DNA from: Schizophyllum amplum
Lineage: Eukaryota; Basidiomycota; Agaricomycetes; Agaricales; Schizophyllaceae
Direction of reading: 5' to 3'
NCBI GenBank assembly: GCA_007026445.1
Contig: VDMD01000017.1
Span: 310,001 to 374,000, forward strand
DNA length: 64,000 nucleotides
In this document: positions 1-12,462 of the stretch, one piece after another
Position numbering within the stretch: position 1 is the stretch's first letter
Layout of the letters: the number at the start of each line of letters is the position of its first letter
Notes under the pieces: model-generated
What the model saw: only the letters and a program-made list of their open reading frames with translations
What the model was told of the DNA's origin: nothing
Databases searched by the model: none
Program-made: the position numbers and the translations under genes

Positions 1-1749
1 AGGACAAGCTCCAAGTCGTGGCTATCATCGGCCAGGAGATCTGCATCGTCACGGGTCGGTACAGCGACTATTGGAATCTGGTGAAAATGCATGTCGTGCA
101 GAGGTCGCTCGAGACCAACCACAAGGACATTGTGAGTGCTTCATACCCCATTCGCTCTGATCTCTTACGCAGGTTCTGTAGGCGAGACATTTCAAAGACA
201 GCGTCAAAGTGAAGAATTTCGACACCCCTGGGAATAATGAGATCGGTGCGCGTCAATCATCAATCTGTATGCAAGAGTGTTGATTTCGGCTTGCAGTCTC
301 TCAGGATCTGCACGTTTGGTTCGATGGACCGGACCAAATCCTTGACGTGCTTGGCTCAGGCATCTGGTCGATGAAGCCCAAGGACATTCCCGGTACGATG
401 GTGATTATCAAAGAAGGTATCTTAACTGGAAAGTCATTCAAGCAGGTCTGTGACACTTGAGATGTCGCCTGTGCGTGGCATGCATTGACAGACGCCCGCA
501 GATGTTTCCGGACAAGAAAAGACCCTTCGGGCCCTTCGATGTTTATGTCTTTCCGAACATGTACTGGGTTGAAGTCCCGATCTTCGGGAACCCATTGCGG
601 ACGTACCCGCTCTACACTGACGTCCCGTTCAACAACGACCTGTCTGGCCATGAGGCCCCGACAAGACACGCCTTCGTGACAGGCTGTCAGGGCTTTGACC
701 GCGTCAGTCACACGAACCCTGTCTTTCTCATGTTCGACTACGCTGCCAAGATGCGCTACCGACTCATACTTCAGCATGACGAAGATCAGAGTGTTGGAAT
801 CCCACCTGAGGACATCAAGGAGTTCAACGAAGTGATCTGGCCTGTTGTCTCACACTGGTTCGGCGAGCCTGATGACCCCACCCATGTGCGCCCGCCGCCG
901 AAGGCGAAGCGCGCGCCGCAGGCTCCTCTCTCACCGACCGCCGCCGACACCGCTGGTGATGAGGAGGCGCATCGCTCTCTGTTCGGAGGCCCCGCTGTAG
1001 CTCCCCTGTCCGTCGACGACAATCCTATCGCCGACGATTTGTCCCCGTCTGATACAGAGCAAGGCGATTGCCTGCGACTTCTCGGACGAGTCGAAGAGCA
1101 GCCGGAGCTCGAAGACGATGGGCGACCTCGTGTAGCTGGCATCAAGACCGCGCCTGAGAAGGGGCGCACCGCCCGTCCCCTGCCGAGACGATCAGCGAGA
1201 ACTGCCGCGGCAGCTGGCACCGCTCCTGTCCAAGCTGCCTCCGAACCGTCACATCCTGCAAAACAGCCCATCGAACCCACGCGCCGACAACCCAGGCGCA
1301 TGAGAAGTCAAGCCGGCATCCGAGAGGCCGTCGCTGCCGCTGCCGCCGCCGCCGCCGCAACCTCCGCCAATACCGCGACGCAGTCGGACGCCACAGACGA
1401 GAACAACGCAGCAGTCATGGCCGGTCCCTCTGCCTTACCGCCGCAAGGCTCGTTCGCACCGACGCGCGTGGGCGCGCGGGAGCTGCGTCCACGCAAGCAG
1501 AAGAGTCAGGTCCTTGCAGGGCCCGCGTCCACGGTGAACGAAGCAGGGCCCTCCGGTCCGCGACCGAGGAATGGACGGCGTACTGCAATGGAGAGGACCA
1601 ACGACGACAGCGACGACGAGCCTCTGCCCGCGCCGAAGAAGCGGCGCATCAGGAGGCCGCCACCTGCGGACGACTCTGGCGAAGGCTACATCCCGCCGCC
1701 TGCGCTCTTGCGCGGCAAGTCCGACAAGGGCAAGGACAAGGGCAAGTAG
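1..1749 (+). CDS. B1: HNH_2-like nuclease-family protein with disordered basic tail (5' end cut by window)
   Basis: The first visible exon (to about 131) encodes CIVTGRYSDYW and VKMHVV, which fit the Cys-x2-[ST]-G and His strand of an HNH_2-type core. After two short introns the reading continues GNNEI then VSQDLHVWFDGP, the Asn and Leu-His..Phe-Asp end of that core. The last exon (about 503-1749) starts MFPDKKRPFG and carries HTNPVFLMFDYAAKMRYR and a WPVVSHWF segment. A long low-complexity tail follows with a poly-Ala run near 1330-1360, ELRPRK, KKRRIRR and YIPPPALLR, likely nuclear targeting. The partner A1 lies downstream in convergent orientation. It is the paralogue of B2. Nuclease activity is inferred from motifs only. 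The start codon lies before the window. Confidence 0.75.
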
Positions 1750-2897
1750 TCCTCCCACCTCTCATCCATCACCCACCTTCCCATTCCTTCACGCATTCCT
1801 TAAAGTGCCCGGCGCACTCGTGTACCATACGCGCATTCCCTATAACTTCTGGTCGATACAGCCTATATATTCATGCCTACCTTACCTCCACCCCAGCGCC
1901 AATCGCGGCCGCTCTTTTATGCCTATCATCTTTGTACTAGTTCTTCTTACTCACTCCTAATTCTGTGACGCCGTTTACTGCAGCGCCATCGCGCGGTCGG
2001 TGGTCACCTTATGCCTACATCTTATCTTCCTACATATGTTTTCCCCTCCTTATGCTTCCCCTTTCCTTCTGATAACTTATAGTATGCCATTGTAAATATA
2101 TGGTTATTTATTGCATGCAACGGACGAGCGAGTGCGAGTAAAGAAGGAAGACTGACAGGGTGCGTAACGATACGTAGCTGAGCTGCGGCGAGCATGATCT
2201 ACTAGCAGTCTCGGCACGACACCCTTACCGTCTATTCTGGACGCTCCGGCAATTCGGACAGACAAGGTCTCCGCATAGCTACGATGACGGAAGTCCTCCA
2301 AGATGCAGTGAACACGATCAATATATCTCACATGACGCTCGCGCGGCTGCCGGCGCTGTATGTAGGTTCGAGCACAGATAGCGCCGACCTACTAGCGAAC
2401 AGACATACCGCCGTCGGTCGACACGGGCGTCGTACACCAGTGGACGCGCCTTGTCCTCCGAATAGGTAGGATGCGTGTGGCGTCGCCCTAGAGCGAGGCA
2501 AGCTCCAACTCGCCGCCCTCCCGCGAGGCAGGCTCCGATTCGTCGCCTAAGCGCGAGGCAGACTCGGATGCCGTCGACTATTGACGCGGACAGACAAGAC
2601 AGACCATCCTGCCACATCTTCGCGCGGATGCAACGGGACGGATGCATGTCGAAAACCACCAAGCAGTGTCTCTTGATGCACAAAGCGGACAGCGTAGAGA
2701 TCTACGAGCATCGTCTTCCGGGAACGTGGTTTGCGTTAAGCGAAGACGCCCTGCGTCAGGCGAAGAGTCACCGCCCTGCGGACGCGCGGTGAGCTCTGGG
2801 CAACGCGGAGTGAGCTCGAGACGACGCGCGATGAGCTCGAATGAGGCGCGGTGAACTCGAGATGCTCGGATGCTGCTTGACATTGGGAGCACACATT
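1750..2897. other. B1/A1 convergent 3' spacer, duplicated at 12364-13574
   Basis: No convincing gene. The spacer matches the A2/B2 spacer in reverse orientation, including a shared stretch ending in an AATAAA-type signal near 2113-2120 on the minus strand. Short tandem repeats lie at about 2480-2570 (around the GAGGCAGGCTCC word) and 2790-2870 (GAGCTCGA-type units of about 21 bp). Confidence 0.6.
2104..2331 (-). other. Short open frame in the A1 3' flank, conserved in the A2 flank
   Basis: The last 50 or so codons match a frame ending at 13231 behind A2, with the same C-terminal residues (TRTRSSVACNK) and stop. The two small length differences I could check are multiples of three. It could be a small peptide, or simply the end of the A-gene 3' UTR, since an AATAAA hexamer overlaps the stop. 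I do not recognise the sequence. Confidence 0.2.
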
Positions 2898-4338
2898 CTA
2901 CGCCGGCGGAGCATTTAAAGCAATGCGGTGACAGAAGTACGCCCAGTCGTTGCTTGAGAACGTGGGCGTCGGGAACTCGCCATCGCGTTTCGCCCAGGCA
3001 GGCGGGTCGCGGACGACGTCGCGGTAGCGGAGAGCGTACGCTGCCTTGCGGGGAGGAGAGGGCGGCAGAGTGCGAGGGCCTGAGTCGGGCGAGGGCGGAG
3101 CGTACGGCGGACACTGGGCAGTCGCGCGGGGCGATGTGCGGTGGTCGGGTGAGGGTCGAGCGTACGGACAGGCTTTGGCGCGAATGCGGTGCGAGCGACG
3201 TAGCTGGAGTGGTGACCGCTGAAATGTATTCGTGTGAAGATGCGTCGTGTTAGGATCCTTGATGGAGGGAAGGGGAGCATCAGGGTCTGAAGCGTCGGGA
3301 TCGACGCTGTTGACCCAAAGATCGATCCTCTTCCAGCAATGTTCTTTGTAATCATCGACATGTACCATAACACCGTTTCCAGCCCAGGCCTTGGCAGTGC
3401 CCTTATCAGCTGACGAATGCAGCCAGTACCCGGACGCCTCAGTAGCACTCAACTCGTCGTCGTCTTCCCCGAGCTTCGGCTCGTCGATGAACCACTGCGG
3501 AGGCTGGATGAGCTGTTGTTCCCAGTGCTCCAGGATCCGGCGTGTCAGGGTGTACCACTGGTCCGTGATCGGGGTGCGGCGACGCATCGAGAATGCCTTG
3601 TCGGCGTAGACGGAGATTGAGAACGGATGAGGGTAGCACTCGAGGATGGGGAGCAGATTGCTGCCAGGGACACAAGGATTGCCATCTAGTGGGTGAATTC
3701 CGCCGTTCATGTCCTCGTCGGTCTGAGCTTGCAGCTTGAGTTGCTCCTGCAGGGCACGCGCGGCTTTGCTGTACGCTATAAAAACATATCGATAAAACCC
3801 ATTGGGAGAGGCGAGCTGATACATTGTGGTCAGCATGACAATATTCATTACAACTTGTCAGATTTACCACAGTGAGCGGGCGGCGAGGCGATCTGTCATC
3901 GTCTTTGCGGTTATTGATACCACGCATGAACTTCATTATATCCAGGTAGGTTTTGAATGTTGGGACCAAGACAAACTCTCCATGACAATACATGTTGCAG
4001 ATATCGTGGCGTACTGTCACTCCAGCCGTTCAGAACGCCGAGAACACCAAAAAGGAAATTCGAAACGCACGAATCATTCCGTTTGCCGGCGAAGCCAGAT
4101 AGAAACGCAAATCGCCTCGTGGAAGTCCGAACATCCATTCCTTGGTAGCAACCTAGAGGCACGTTTTGTAGTTCGTCAGAGGTCAGGATAGTTGAGCAAT
4201 GTGCACACTGAGTAGTCATACCTCATGTTCCTCTTCATCTGCAGCCTCTTCTGGTATCAGTCGAGCACGAGCGAGCTGGATTGTAGCGCCAGACATGACG
4301 CATTTTCTGTCATGGGGGTGCATCTTGTATTTGAGCAT
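2898..4338 (-). CDS. A1: pseudo-HNH family protein with CPYA/SNDWA tail
   Basis: Four exons: 4338-4222, 4152-4071, 4013-3868 and 3815-2898. Exon 1 starts MLKYKMHPHDRKCVMSGAT and continues LARARLIPEE. Exon 2 gives the GLPRGDL block and SPANGMI. Exon 3 gives LRHDICNMYCHGEFVLVPTF. These align with an HNH_2 core but put Arg where the first catalytic His should be and Cys where the second should be. Exon 4 begins LASPNGFYRYVF and holds the HPFSISVYADKA module, PPQWFIDEPKL and the C-terminal tail CPYARPSP, RYRDVVRDPPAWAKR, FPTPTF, SNDWAYF and ALNAP. It is the inverted-duplicate partner of A2. Function is unknown; probably catalytically dead. Confidence 0.8.
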
Positions 4339-4761
4339 GACGGGAATGAGAGCAAGGCTCGTGGCCGCGACAGTCGACTGGATAACCCGGGCCACCGGAA
4401 AAGCAGCACGAGAAATGGCGAAAATAGGCTTTTATTGATGTGCGCAGAATTGGTTTTTCTAGAGTCTGACACAGAGGAGTGACTCAAAGTGAAGGATACA
4501 AAGATGAGAAGCTATCCAAAAGCACCAGATGATGGTCGTGGACAAGTCCGAATCGGAACGGTCACGAGGGTCGGAACAGCGCGAGGGCCGGGCCGACGGC
4601 CCATATATGATATCACGTCACATTCTTCTGCAGTCGCAAGTTGCTCACGATTCTCTTTGAACATCAGCGCAGCTCTCAGTGAACCATCTTGCAGAACTCC
4701 TTCGCTATTCTGATTCCTGCTCCGGGCTTATTGGACAACTGCGATTGTTGTGGCTGCGACC
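4339..4761. promoter_or_regulatory. Divergent intergenic region between A1 and the SET-domain gene
   Basis: The part next to A1 (to about 4560) matches the region upstream of A2 in reverse, so the duplication carried the A promoter. The rest holds a CATATATGATATCACGTCAC stretch near 4600-4620. I see no gene. Confidence 0.5.
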
Positions 4762-6626
4762 ATGGACCCATTCTCCTCACAGGGAGTAGGACAGTCAAGG
4801 GTTTCTGTATTGCTCTCTTGGTGTGCAGAGGAAGGCATTGCAATAGATCGACGCGTCTATGTTGCTGATGGACCGTCCGGGATATCCGTTCACTCGACCG
4901 GCAAGGAAATCCATCCACGAGAAACAGGTAAGCAAGTCAACCCTTATACATTCACTCGATCTCATATCTCCCACTTACAGTGGTCTCCATTCCGCGAAGC
5001 GCAATCTTGTCCATGCGAAATTGCACGGTCAGGCAGGCGATTGCAGACGGACCGTACTCAGACTGGCGATACGATCACCTGAATTTAGCGCTTGCTTTGT
5101 ACACGGAAATGTGAGCTTTCGTTGTGGCATGTAGCATGTACCCCCCGTCACTGACTAATGAAGAGTCTATATGGCCCAAAGTCTCACTGGTACGGCTATC
5201 TGCAATCCCTGCCAGATGAAAGACCCGATCTGCCCTTATTTTGGCGCGTGCATCGTGTGGGCTCGAGCTCTGAAGACGGAGACGTCGCATGGCAATGGCT
5301 GCAAGGCACTGAAGTCGACCGCCTGAGCGCAAGGAAAGAAAGTCGCCGTGAGGCACCCTCTCATGTGAGCATATATAATCTCTGTATCTCTGCGATCTCA
5401 AGAATCGACTCGTCTGTCCAGGCGACTGTGCGCAGATATTTCGACGAGATGGTTGCGCCTCTCTGCATCGGGTTGACCGAGCTGTCGACCAACCCACCCA
5501 CTTTCGTGGGATTGATTAGGGCGTACGCGCTCGTATGCTCCCGCGCCTTTGTCACCGACCTATATCATGGCCTGTGCATGGTTCCTATAGCCGACGCGTC
5601 AGTACTTTTTTGTCTGATCCAGTAGAGTATCTCACCTAACGCAGCCCAGTTTCAATCACCACATGCAAAACCACGTTCACCTCGAAGTACGTGTTAGTGC
5701 ACCGTGGCGTCAATATCGCTAATGGATCATAGGTCGAGGATACCGTCTGCCCACATTGCGGCTCGCAGGAGATCTGCGCACACGACTCGGACGACGAGGA
5801 GAACGCGCCAAGCGATCTGGACATCTCTTCATATCCCAACGCTGCCAACGAGGGAACCTTTGAGATGGTCACTAACACCCTCGTCCCACCAACGACAGAG
5901 GTGTTCAATACATACGGCGAGACGCTGAGTAATGCTGAGTTGCTCCTCTCCTACGGCTTTCTCCTCGACCAGAACGACAACGACCACCTCAGCTGGGAAA
6001 TCACGGACCCTGATCTCCTCGACGAACCCAAGTCGGAGGTACTGCGTGACCTGTATATCAACATATACGACGCCATACCGCAGGGAACGTTGGACGCCTT
6101 CGAGGAATCCGAACTCGTAGAACATACTAGCGACAAGCTATCCGCGCTGTCAATCAGTGGCGAAGGCAAGATCTCGTCTCGACTGTGGTTGCTGCTCGCG
6201 GTGCAGAGCTTGCTACTTGGAGAAGTTACTGCAGGCGACGTGAAGGCTATTCTCGATCGTATCCCTAGTATGATCGAGGCGCAACTCGACCTGGAAGCGC
6301 AAACGTCGGACGAGGATGAGGACGCGATGGATGAAGTTCTCCAAGACTCGCAGGTTATGCATATTCCTCGCTTAGTGCTAGCGCTGTGTCAACGTCGCCG
6401 GGCAAGTTACCGCGGCGGCGGGATATATACTTTGGAAGAGTTGGGTATCGAGCTCGACGTGCGCCAGTTTTCTTGGATTTCTCACATCTACTCACATGCA
6501 TCGCAGAACTTACCCGAGACGTGGACACGCACACGCTCGGCCATGACCTTGCTCATTGGCGAGAGGTCCATACTGGATAGCTGCGAAGCCGCATGGTCAG
6601 ACCTAGTCACCTCCATCTCAGACTGA
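4762..6626 (+). CDS. SET-domain protein lysine methyltransferase (Rubisco LSMT/SETD-like)
   Basis: The protein starts MDPFSSQGVGQ at 4762. Exon 1 ends at 4927 and exon 2 starts at 4981 (VVSIPRSAILS). Later exons give LALALYTEILYGPKSHW, YLQSLP and PLFW, the split-SET start of this family. The core PIADAFNHH and, about 80 residues on, the VFNTYGETLSNAELLLSYGF block are the AdoMet and substrate motifs. A CPHCGS...C insert lies between them. The C-terminal half (about 230 residues) is helical, as in Rubisco LSMT substrate-binding domains. It would methylate lysine on a protein; the substrate cannot be told. It lies inside the block flanked by the inverted A/B duplication. Confidence 0.85.
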
Positions 6627-7049
6627 GAGCCTATCGGCATCTTGAAATCTTCTACTAGTGCAATTCCACGATGATATAAACATACATTACTTGTGCAACT
6701 TCCTCCCGTCCCTCTACTTACTTGCGCTACTCTAAAACTGAATGCATCCGAAAGCTACGAGTCAACAACAATGCAAGCGACAGCACTGAACAGCTAGACA
6801 GCAGTGATATAATGGGCACGTCCCTCCTCTTCACGCAGGCTGACGCCCCCTTCTCCCCTATTTTTAGCACGCTCTGCGAGCGGGCCTGAAGCGCCCCCAC
6901 GACGTGCGCCGGCCACCGAGGCACGTCCCGCGCGACCTGTATCCGTAGACCGCTCGCCCAGCCGCCCGCTCCCTTCCTCGCGCTACGCGGGCGTGCGCGG
7001 GGCACGGTCGGCCGCCACCACTCACACACGCGCCGCATGACAGCACCCT
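6627..7049. other. Convergent intergenic region between the SET gene and UBP3
   Basis: No gene seen. It holds the 3' ends of two convergent genes. Confidence 0.5.
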
Positions 7050-10000
7050 TCATCCGATGCGCTCGTAGAACAGGAGGTACGCGCAACGGCCACCATCTTC
7101 CTCCCACCGGCCTCCAGACCGAGCGCCGGGACCAAAGACGTCCTCGGGGCGGATGTCGGAGACGAGCTCGTCGTCGATGCGGATCCAGCCCTCGCGGAAG
7201 CGCTGGGGAGCCGGACCTGTCTTGTTGGCGACGCTAGGCGCCGCTTTGGGCGGGCCTGGCTTGCCCGCATTCTGCGTAGCAGAGGGCAAAGCGAAACGTG
7301 TCGGGCACAGCACGTCGAGCGTGTAGTGACCACCAGCCGCGGAGCGCCCGTGGTGGTACAGTACGGCGAACAGCCTATACTTCGCAGCCGACGTTCGCTT
7401 GGCCAACACATCTACGAGTGTAATCAGCATCCGTGCACGACATCTAGGAGAGAACAACATACTGCTATTGGCGGGGAAGTCCAATATCGGCCCGAAGCGC
7501 ACCTCCTTGCTGACCTTCTTCACCTCGTCGGCGGAGTAGAAGAAGCGCTTGAGGTGCACGACCAGCACGGGCGGCAAGGACGCGATTTGGAGCTGCAGCA
7601 TCATCGGGCCTTGCGCCGTTGGCGACGCAGGGTCTGAGATAGGCTGCGGCTGCACAAGCCTCTGGATGGCATCCTCGATAGTATCGATGGACTCGTGCTG
7701 ATGATGAAGGTAAGTACGCGCAAAAAGTGTAGCACGCTGAACACGCACCTCAACATCCAACATAAGTCGTTGCCAACGCTCGACAGTGACTGAATCAGGC
7801 TTCTTTGGCTGATGCAGCGTCGAACGGAAGGTGCCGCCAAAGATTCTGCTGATCGGAGAGTTGTGCAATGGACCCTGTTGAAAGTTAGTCTCCACAGTGC
7901 GGCAAGAGCGATTCGTACACACCGAGCCACGGACGACTGCGTTCTTCTTCCCCTTGGCGACCTCGGTCCATCCATCGACCTCGCCAGCAATGCCGTTCCC
8001 TTGCTGATCCGAGTCCTTCAGCAGACTCTCGAGTTCCTCCTCCAACTCGTCTAGGTAGAAGCCGAGGAACTCTTCGGCATCCTCTTGCTGTCCGAGCTAC
8101 ACAAGCAGGGTCAGATTCTGCACGTCCCGATGGCGATGGTAGACAGACGTACCTTCAGATGCCCAAACCGCCTCTTCTTCATCAAGGCATCGTACACAAA
8201 GGTCGGCATAAACGCCTCGCGCTCTTCCTCCTCCTCAAGGCCCGACTTCCCTACTCGCGACCAGCCCGACGCATCGCCATTCACGGCCGAGCTCTCTGCA
8301 GCACGCTCCTTGCCCTTGTTGCTGGGCAAAAACTCCCGCAACAAGCGGATCGTCGCATCCAGCACTGGTGTCGAACTCTCCCTCTCCTTGACACCGGACC
8401 CAGCACCCAGGAAATCATTCTCTCCAAGGCCAGGGAACGAGCCCTCGCCCAACGCGACGTCGCGTTCCAGCAGCGGCTCGAGCGCCGTGAGGAGCCCACG
8501 CAGCGCGCCGCAGTACACCACGAGCACCTGCAGCACCGAGTTGGCAAAGCAGAGGTTGCCCGTGTTGATGAGGCCGCGCGGGACGACCCGGCTCGGGGGT
8601 GGCGCCAAGGTCGGGGCTGGCGCAGCCTTCGCCGCCGCGGACGCAAACGATACTGGGCCCGTCGACTTGGTCGGCGGCGGTGCAGGATAGTTGTTCAGCA
8701 GCGAGATGAGTGTGGCGCGACGAGGGCGAGTTGTCGGCCCTGGCGTGGATCCTGAGGGTGTCGCGGCGGCGGATGGCGGCGTTAGAATCTCCGCGGGAAT
8801 GCTCACGCCAACCACGTTGGACGCCATAATCCTGGCGCGCGAACCGGCTGCAGCACCATCGGCGGGAGCAGGAGATTGCTTCAGGAGCGCCGCCCACGAC
8901 TTCTTGACAGCTGGCGCAGAGGGCGGGGCAGGAGCAGGCGCCGCAGGAGCACACGGCTCAACGCTGGTATTCGTCGACGCCGGGGATGTAGGCCGCGTAG
9001 CCTCCGTCTTCTCCGTGCCCGTCTCTGTACCGGTCTCCGAGGTCGAGGTACTCGGCACAGGAATCTGAACAGGCGAAAGCTCCTTCGTCTCTGTCTTCGG
9101 CTCAGGTGCTGCAGACTCGAGCTCCGGCTTCACTTCAGGTTCCGTCTTCACCTCAGGCGCTTGTTGCGTCGACGGAGCCTGCACTTCCGCAACTTCCTCC
9201 GGCTCATGATGGAAAGGTATCGCGACGCGCAAGATGTTCTCAGGCGGTTTCGCATTCGGTGAGATGATGATGCCAGACGCATGCAGAGGGTTGGGTGGAG
9301 GACGAGAAAGAATGAAGATCGGCGACCAGCCGCCACCACCATCGGTAGGCCAGTCCGGGTCGGACGATGCTGCCTGTTCTTCCGAGGGAGTGTGCACTAA
9401 AGGAGGTTCCTCGGGTGCAGGTTCTGGAACGTCGATCTGGACAGGTAAAGCTGATGGAGGACGTTCAGGCTGTGATGGCTCTTCTGGTTCCGCTGGTGCG
9501 TGCGAGACTGGTGGTGGATCGTCCTCTTCGCGCGCCTGTGGTGGCGATGCGGACGCATCCGTGACGACGACACGGGGCGACGGAGGAGGTGGGTCTGACG
9601 GGCTGACTGCCGATTGCAGCGGTGAGGTCGCGGGAGGTTGGACGGAGGTGGCGAGGGACGGCCGCGGAGAGGTAGAAAGCTGAAGGGAGTTTTGTGGATG
9701 TAATCGGGGAGACTTTTGCGCATGGATCTTGGGTGAATGGTGCGTAAACTTTGGTGATCGGTGCGCTAGTTTTGGTGAACCATGTTTGAGCGCGTGTACG
9801 GGGCCTTGTCTCGGCGATAGCAGCTGCTTCGGAAGCGCCTGCGCGTTCCCGTTCCAGTGCTGCCGTGGAACCGCGTACTGGCCGGGTGGTGACGCATATG
9901 CGGGCTGCTGGAAGCCAGGGGTGTGTCCGTTTGCGTAGCCATTGACAGGTGGATAACCGGGCTGGGGAGGCATGTACCCGGGCTGGAACGCGCCTTGCGG

Positions 10001-10378
10001 CTGGAATGGCGGTGCGCCGGCGTACTGGTGCGGCTGATATGGCATCTGGGCGTATCCGGGCTGAGGGGGCGGCTGATAACCGCGCGCAAAGGATCCCGGA
10101 GAATGTGGCGGATAATATGTGGCTCCCGTCGACGAAGACGGGGAGTGCGCGTACGGCGCCTGTGCTTGAGTCATCTGGGGGACAAGCGGCGGCTGCGCAT
10201 ATGGTACGGGTGGCTGCCCATACGACTGAGGAGGATACCCAGGATATCCCGGCGCTGGAGAACCGCCGTAGGGCGCGCCCACCGGCTGGTACGTCGGTGA
10301 GACCGGGTTCGCGAAGGGCGGCGGCGGCGTCGGCGCCGCGTACGATGGGCCCGGGTAGGCTGTGTAGGGCGTCGCCAT
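7050..10378 (-). CDS. UBP3: Ubiquitin carboxyl-terminal hydrolase, Ubp3/USP10 type
   Basis: The start at 10378 gives MATPYTAYPGPSY and a Pro/Gln/Tyr-rich disordered region of roughly 500 residues. The USP domain then begins with PRGLINTGNLCFANSVLQ, the Cys box. FMPTFVYDAL and GQQEDAEEFLGFYLDELEEEL follow, across a short intron at about 8100-8150. Further on come LPPVLVVHLKRFFY and the His box YHHGRSAAGGHYTLDVL, then WIRIDDELVSDI and YLLFYERIG at the C-terminus. This order, with the N-terminal extension, fits Ubp3/USP10, which removes ubiquitin with the Bre5/G3BP partner in vesicle traffic and ribophagy. The catalytic Cys and His are present. Its 5' end faces A2. Confidence 0.92.
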
Positions 10379-10729
10379 CGGTTGAGGATGCGTTTGAAGA
10401 CGGCGAGAACGGCGGCGGCAGCGACGGCGGCGACGACGAGGGCGTTCAGAACGACTTTTTGTTCATGGAGGAACGAAGAGCGTGTACCTGACTAATCTCG
10501 ACCAAACACGCGCGACGCATCTTCAATTCCCACGATCCAAAGTTCAACTTCGACTTGTCTCCGACCGTCATCTCGTCCTTTTGGATAGCTTCTCATCTCT
10601 TGTATCCTTCAATCTGAATCGATTCTTTTGATCAAGCTCTAGACAGCCCAATTCTGCGCATATAAGCATCTCAACAAGGACCGATTTTCCAGGCGACTGT
10701 CGTTCACGAACCTCGCTCTTCTTCAAGTC
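10379..10729. promoter_or_regulatory. Divergent region between UBP3 and A2
   Basis: From about 10540 on it matches the A1 upstream region in reverse (shared words GACTTGTC, TTTTGGATAGCTTCTCATCT and CCAATTCTGCGCA). That places one edge of the inverted duplication near 10540. Confidence 0.55.
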
Positions 10730-11499
10730 ATGCTCAAATACACTATACATCCTTACGACCGCAAATGCGTGATGTCTGGAGCTACAACTAAGCTATCACG
10801 CGCTTGGCTCATACCCGACGAAGTTGCAGACGAGGGTGAAGATAAGGTGCGATTACATCGCTTCGTTACTACCGTGGTCTCGTACTGAACCACACCTTAC
10901 GATGTTAGGTTGCTGTCAACGAGTGGATGTTCGGACTCCCGCGTGGTGTTCTGCCCTCCTACTTGACTTCGCCGGCGAATGGGATGGTTCGTGCGTAAGA
11001 CTCTCCTTACTAGTTGCCACATATTCTCAAGCTCCTTGCATAGTCCGCAACGATATCTGCAACATGTATAACCATGGACAGTTTGTCCTGGTACCAACGT
11101 TCAAGACGTATCTGGATACGATGAGATTCATCGAGGGAATCAAGAGGCGCAAGCAAAGCGACAGATCACCTCGCCGTCCGCACACTGCCGCAAGTCTGAT
11201 AACTCACCAGGATCATGACCGTACTTACCACGCTCTCTTAGCTCGTTTCTCCCACGGGACTCTATCGATATGTCTTCATTGCCTATAGAAAAGCCGCGCA
11301 CGCCTTGCAGAAGCAATTCAAGCTGCAAGCCCAAACCGACGAGAACCTGAACGGAGGAATTCACCCACTGGACGGGAACCCTCTTGTACCAGGCAGCGAC
11401 CGGTATCCAGTTCTCGAATGCTACGCGCATCCATTCTCGATCTCCGCGTACGCCGACAAAGCATTCTCCATGCGGCGCCGCAAGCCGCTCACCGACCGG

Positions 11500-11562
11500 T
11501 GGTACGCACTCACCCACCAGTGGTACGCACTCACCCACCAATGGTACGCTCTCACGCGGTGG
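11500..11562 (+). repeat. 21-bp tandem triplication in A2 (YALTHQW)
   Basis: Three successive units of TGGTACGCACTCACCCACCA type; other A genes have one copy of this segment. Confidence 0.85.
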
Positions 11563-11776
11563 ATCCTTGCGCAGTGGGAACAGAAGCTCATCAAACCCCC
11601 GCAATGGTTCATCGACGAGCCAAAGCTTGGAGAGGACGACTCGGAGCTGAGCGCAACCGAAGCAATGGGATACTGTCTGCTTCAATCCGCTCAATGACCT
11701 TCCACCCAATGAACCCATCCGAGGCGTCACGCCACTCACCATCGCCGGCATAGACGGTGATAATAACGACGAGCGC

Positions 11777-11839
11777 TACTGGACGAAGGTCGAGCACTAC
11801 TGGACGAAGGTCGAGCACCACTGGACGAAGGTCAATTTA
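11777..11839 (+). repeat. 21-bp tandem triplication in A2 (YWTKVEH)
   Basis: Three units of TACTGGACGAAGGTCGAGCA type. Other A genes have a single YW.KV here. Confidence 0.85.
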
Positions 11840-12138
11840 TGGGTCAACAACGTCGATCCCGACGCTCCGGACCCTAATGCTCCACTTCCCGCCGTCACCG
11901 AGGATCCCAGCATAACGCTCCTTCGCAGCGGGGCACCTCGTTCGTCTCTCCAGCTACGTCGCTCTCGCCGAATTTGCGCCAAAGCCCGTCCGTACGCTCG
12001 ACCCTCGCCCCACCACCGCACCTCACCCGACGACCAACGCACCTCGCCCGACCGCCGCACCTCGCCCGACCCGCGCCCTCCGCTACCATCTCCTTTCCGC
12101 AAGACAGCGTACGCTCTCCGCCGCCGCGACCCGTCTGG

Positions 12139-12272
12139 GTGGGCGAAATGCGAAGGCCTGCATGGGCGCAACGCAACGCGCCTGCCTGGGCGAAATGCGA
12201 CCCGCCTGCATGGGCGAAACGCGACCCGCCTGCATGGGCGAAATGCGACCCGCCTGCCTGGGCGAAACGCGA
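12139..12272 (+). repeat. 24-bp tandem repeat in A2 (PPAWAKxD)
   Basis: About five units of the TGGGCGAAATGCGACCCGCC type, expanding the conserved PPAWAKR motif that is single in every other A gene. Confidence 0.85.
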
Positions 12273-12321
12273 CGGCCAGTATCCAACGCCCACGTTCTCG
12301 AGCAACGATTGGGCCTACTTC

Positions 12322-12462
12322 TGCCACCGTATCACTTTGAACGGTGCCACCGTATCGCTTTGAACGGTGCCACCGTATCGCTTCGAACGGTGCCACCGCA
12401 TCGCTTTGAACGGTGCCACCGTGTCGCTTCGAACGGTGCCACCGCATCGCTTTTTGAACGGT
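12322..12462 (+). repeat. 23-bp tandem repeat at the A2 3' end
   Basis: About six units around GCTTTGAACGGTGCCACC. The array starts at the codons for the ALNAP terminus and replaces the normal stop. Confidence 0.85.

Larger units (their letters stand above)
10730..12363 (+). pseudogene. A2: frameshifted pseudo-HNH family gene with repeat expansions
   Basis: Exon 1 starts MLKYTIHPYDRKCVMSGAT and LSRAWLIPDE. Exon 2 gives EWMFGLPRGVLPSYL and SPANGMV, exon 3 LRNDICNMYNHGQF. Trp and Cys replace the two HNH histidines. The exon-3 donor reads GC instead of GT. Exon 4 is open to a TGA at about 11695. The homologous sequence goes on in another frame (NDLPPNEPIRG to the LRRSRR block), then shifts again inside an AWAKxDPP repeat before the tail FPTPTF... 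SNDWAYFCHR. Three in-frame 21-24 bp expansions lie inside it. With two frameshifts the gene is probably broken, unless the assembly is wrong there. Confidence 0.65.
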
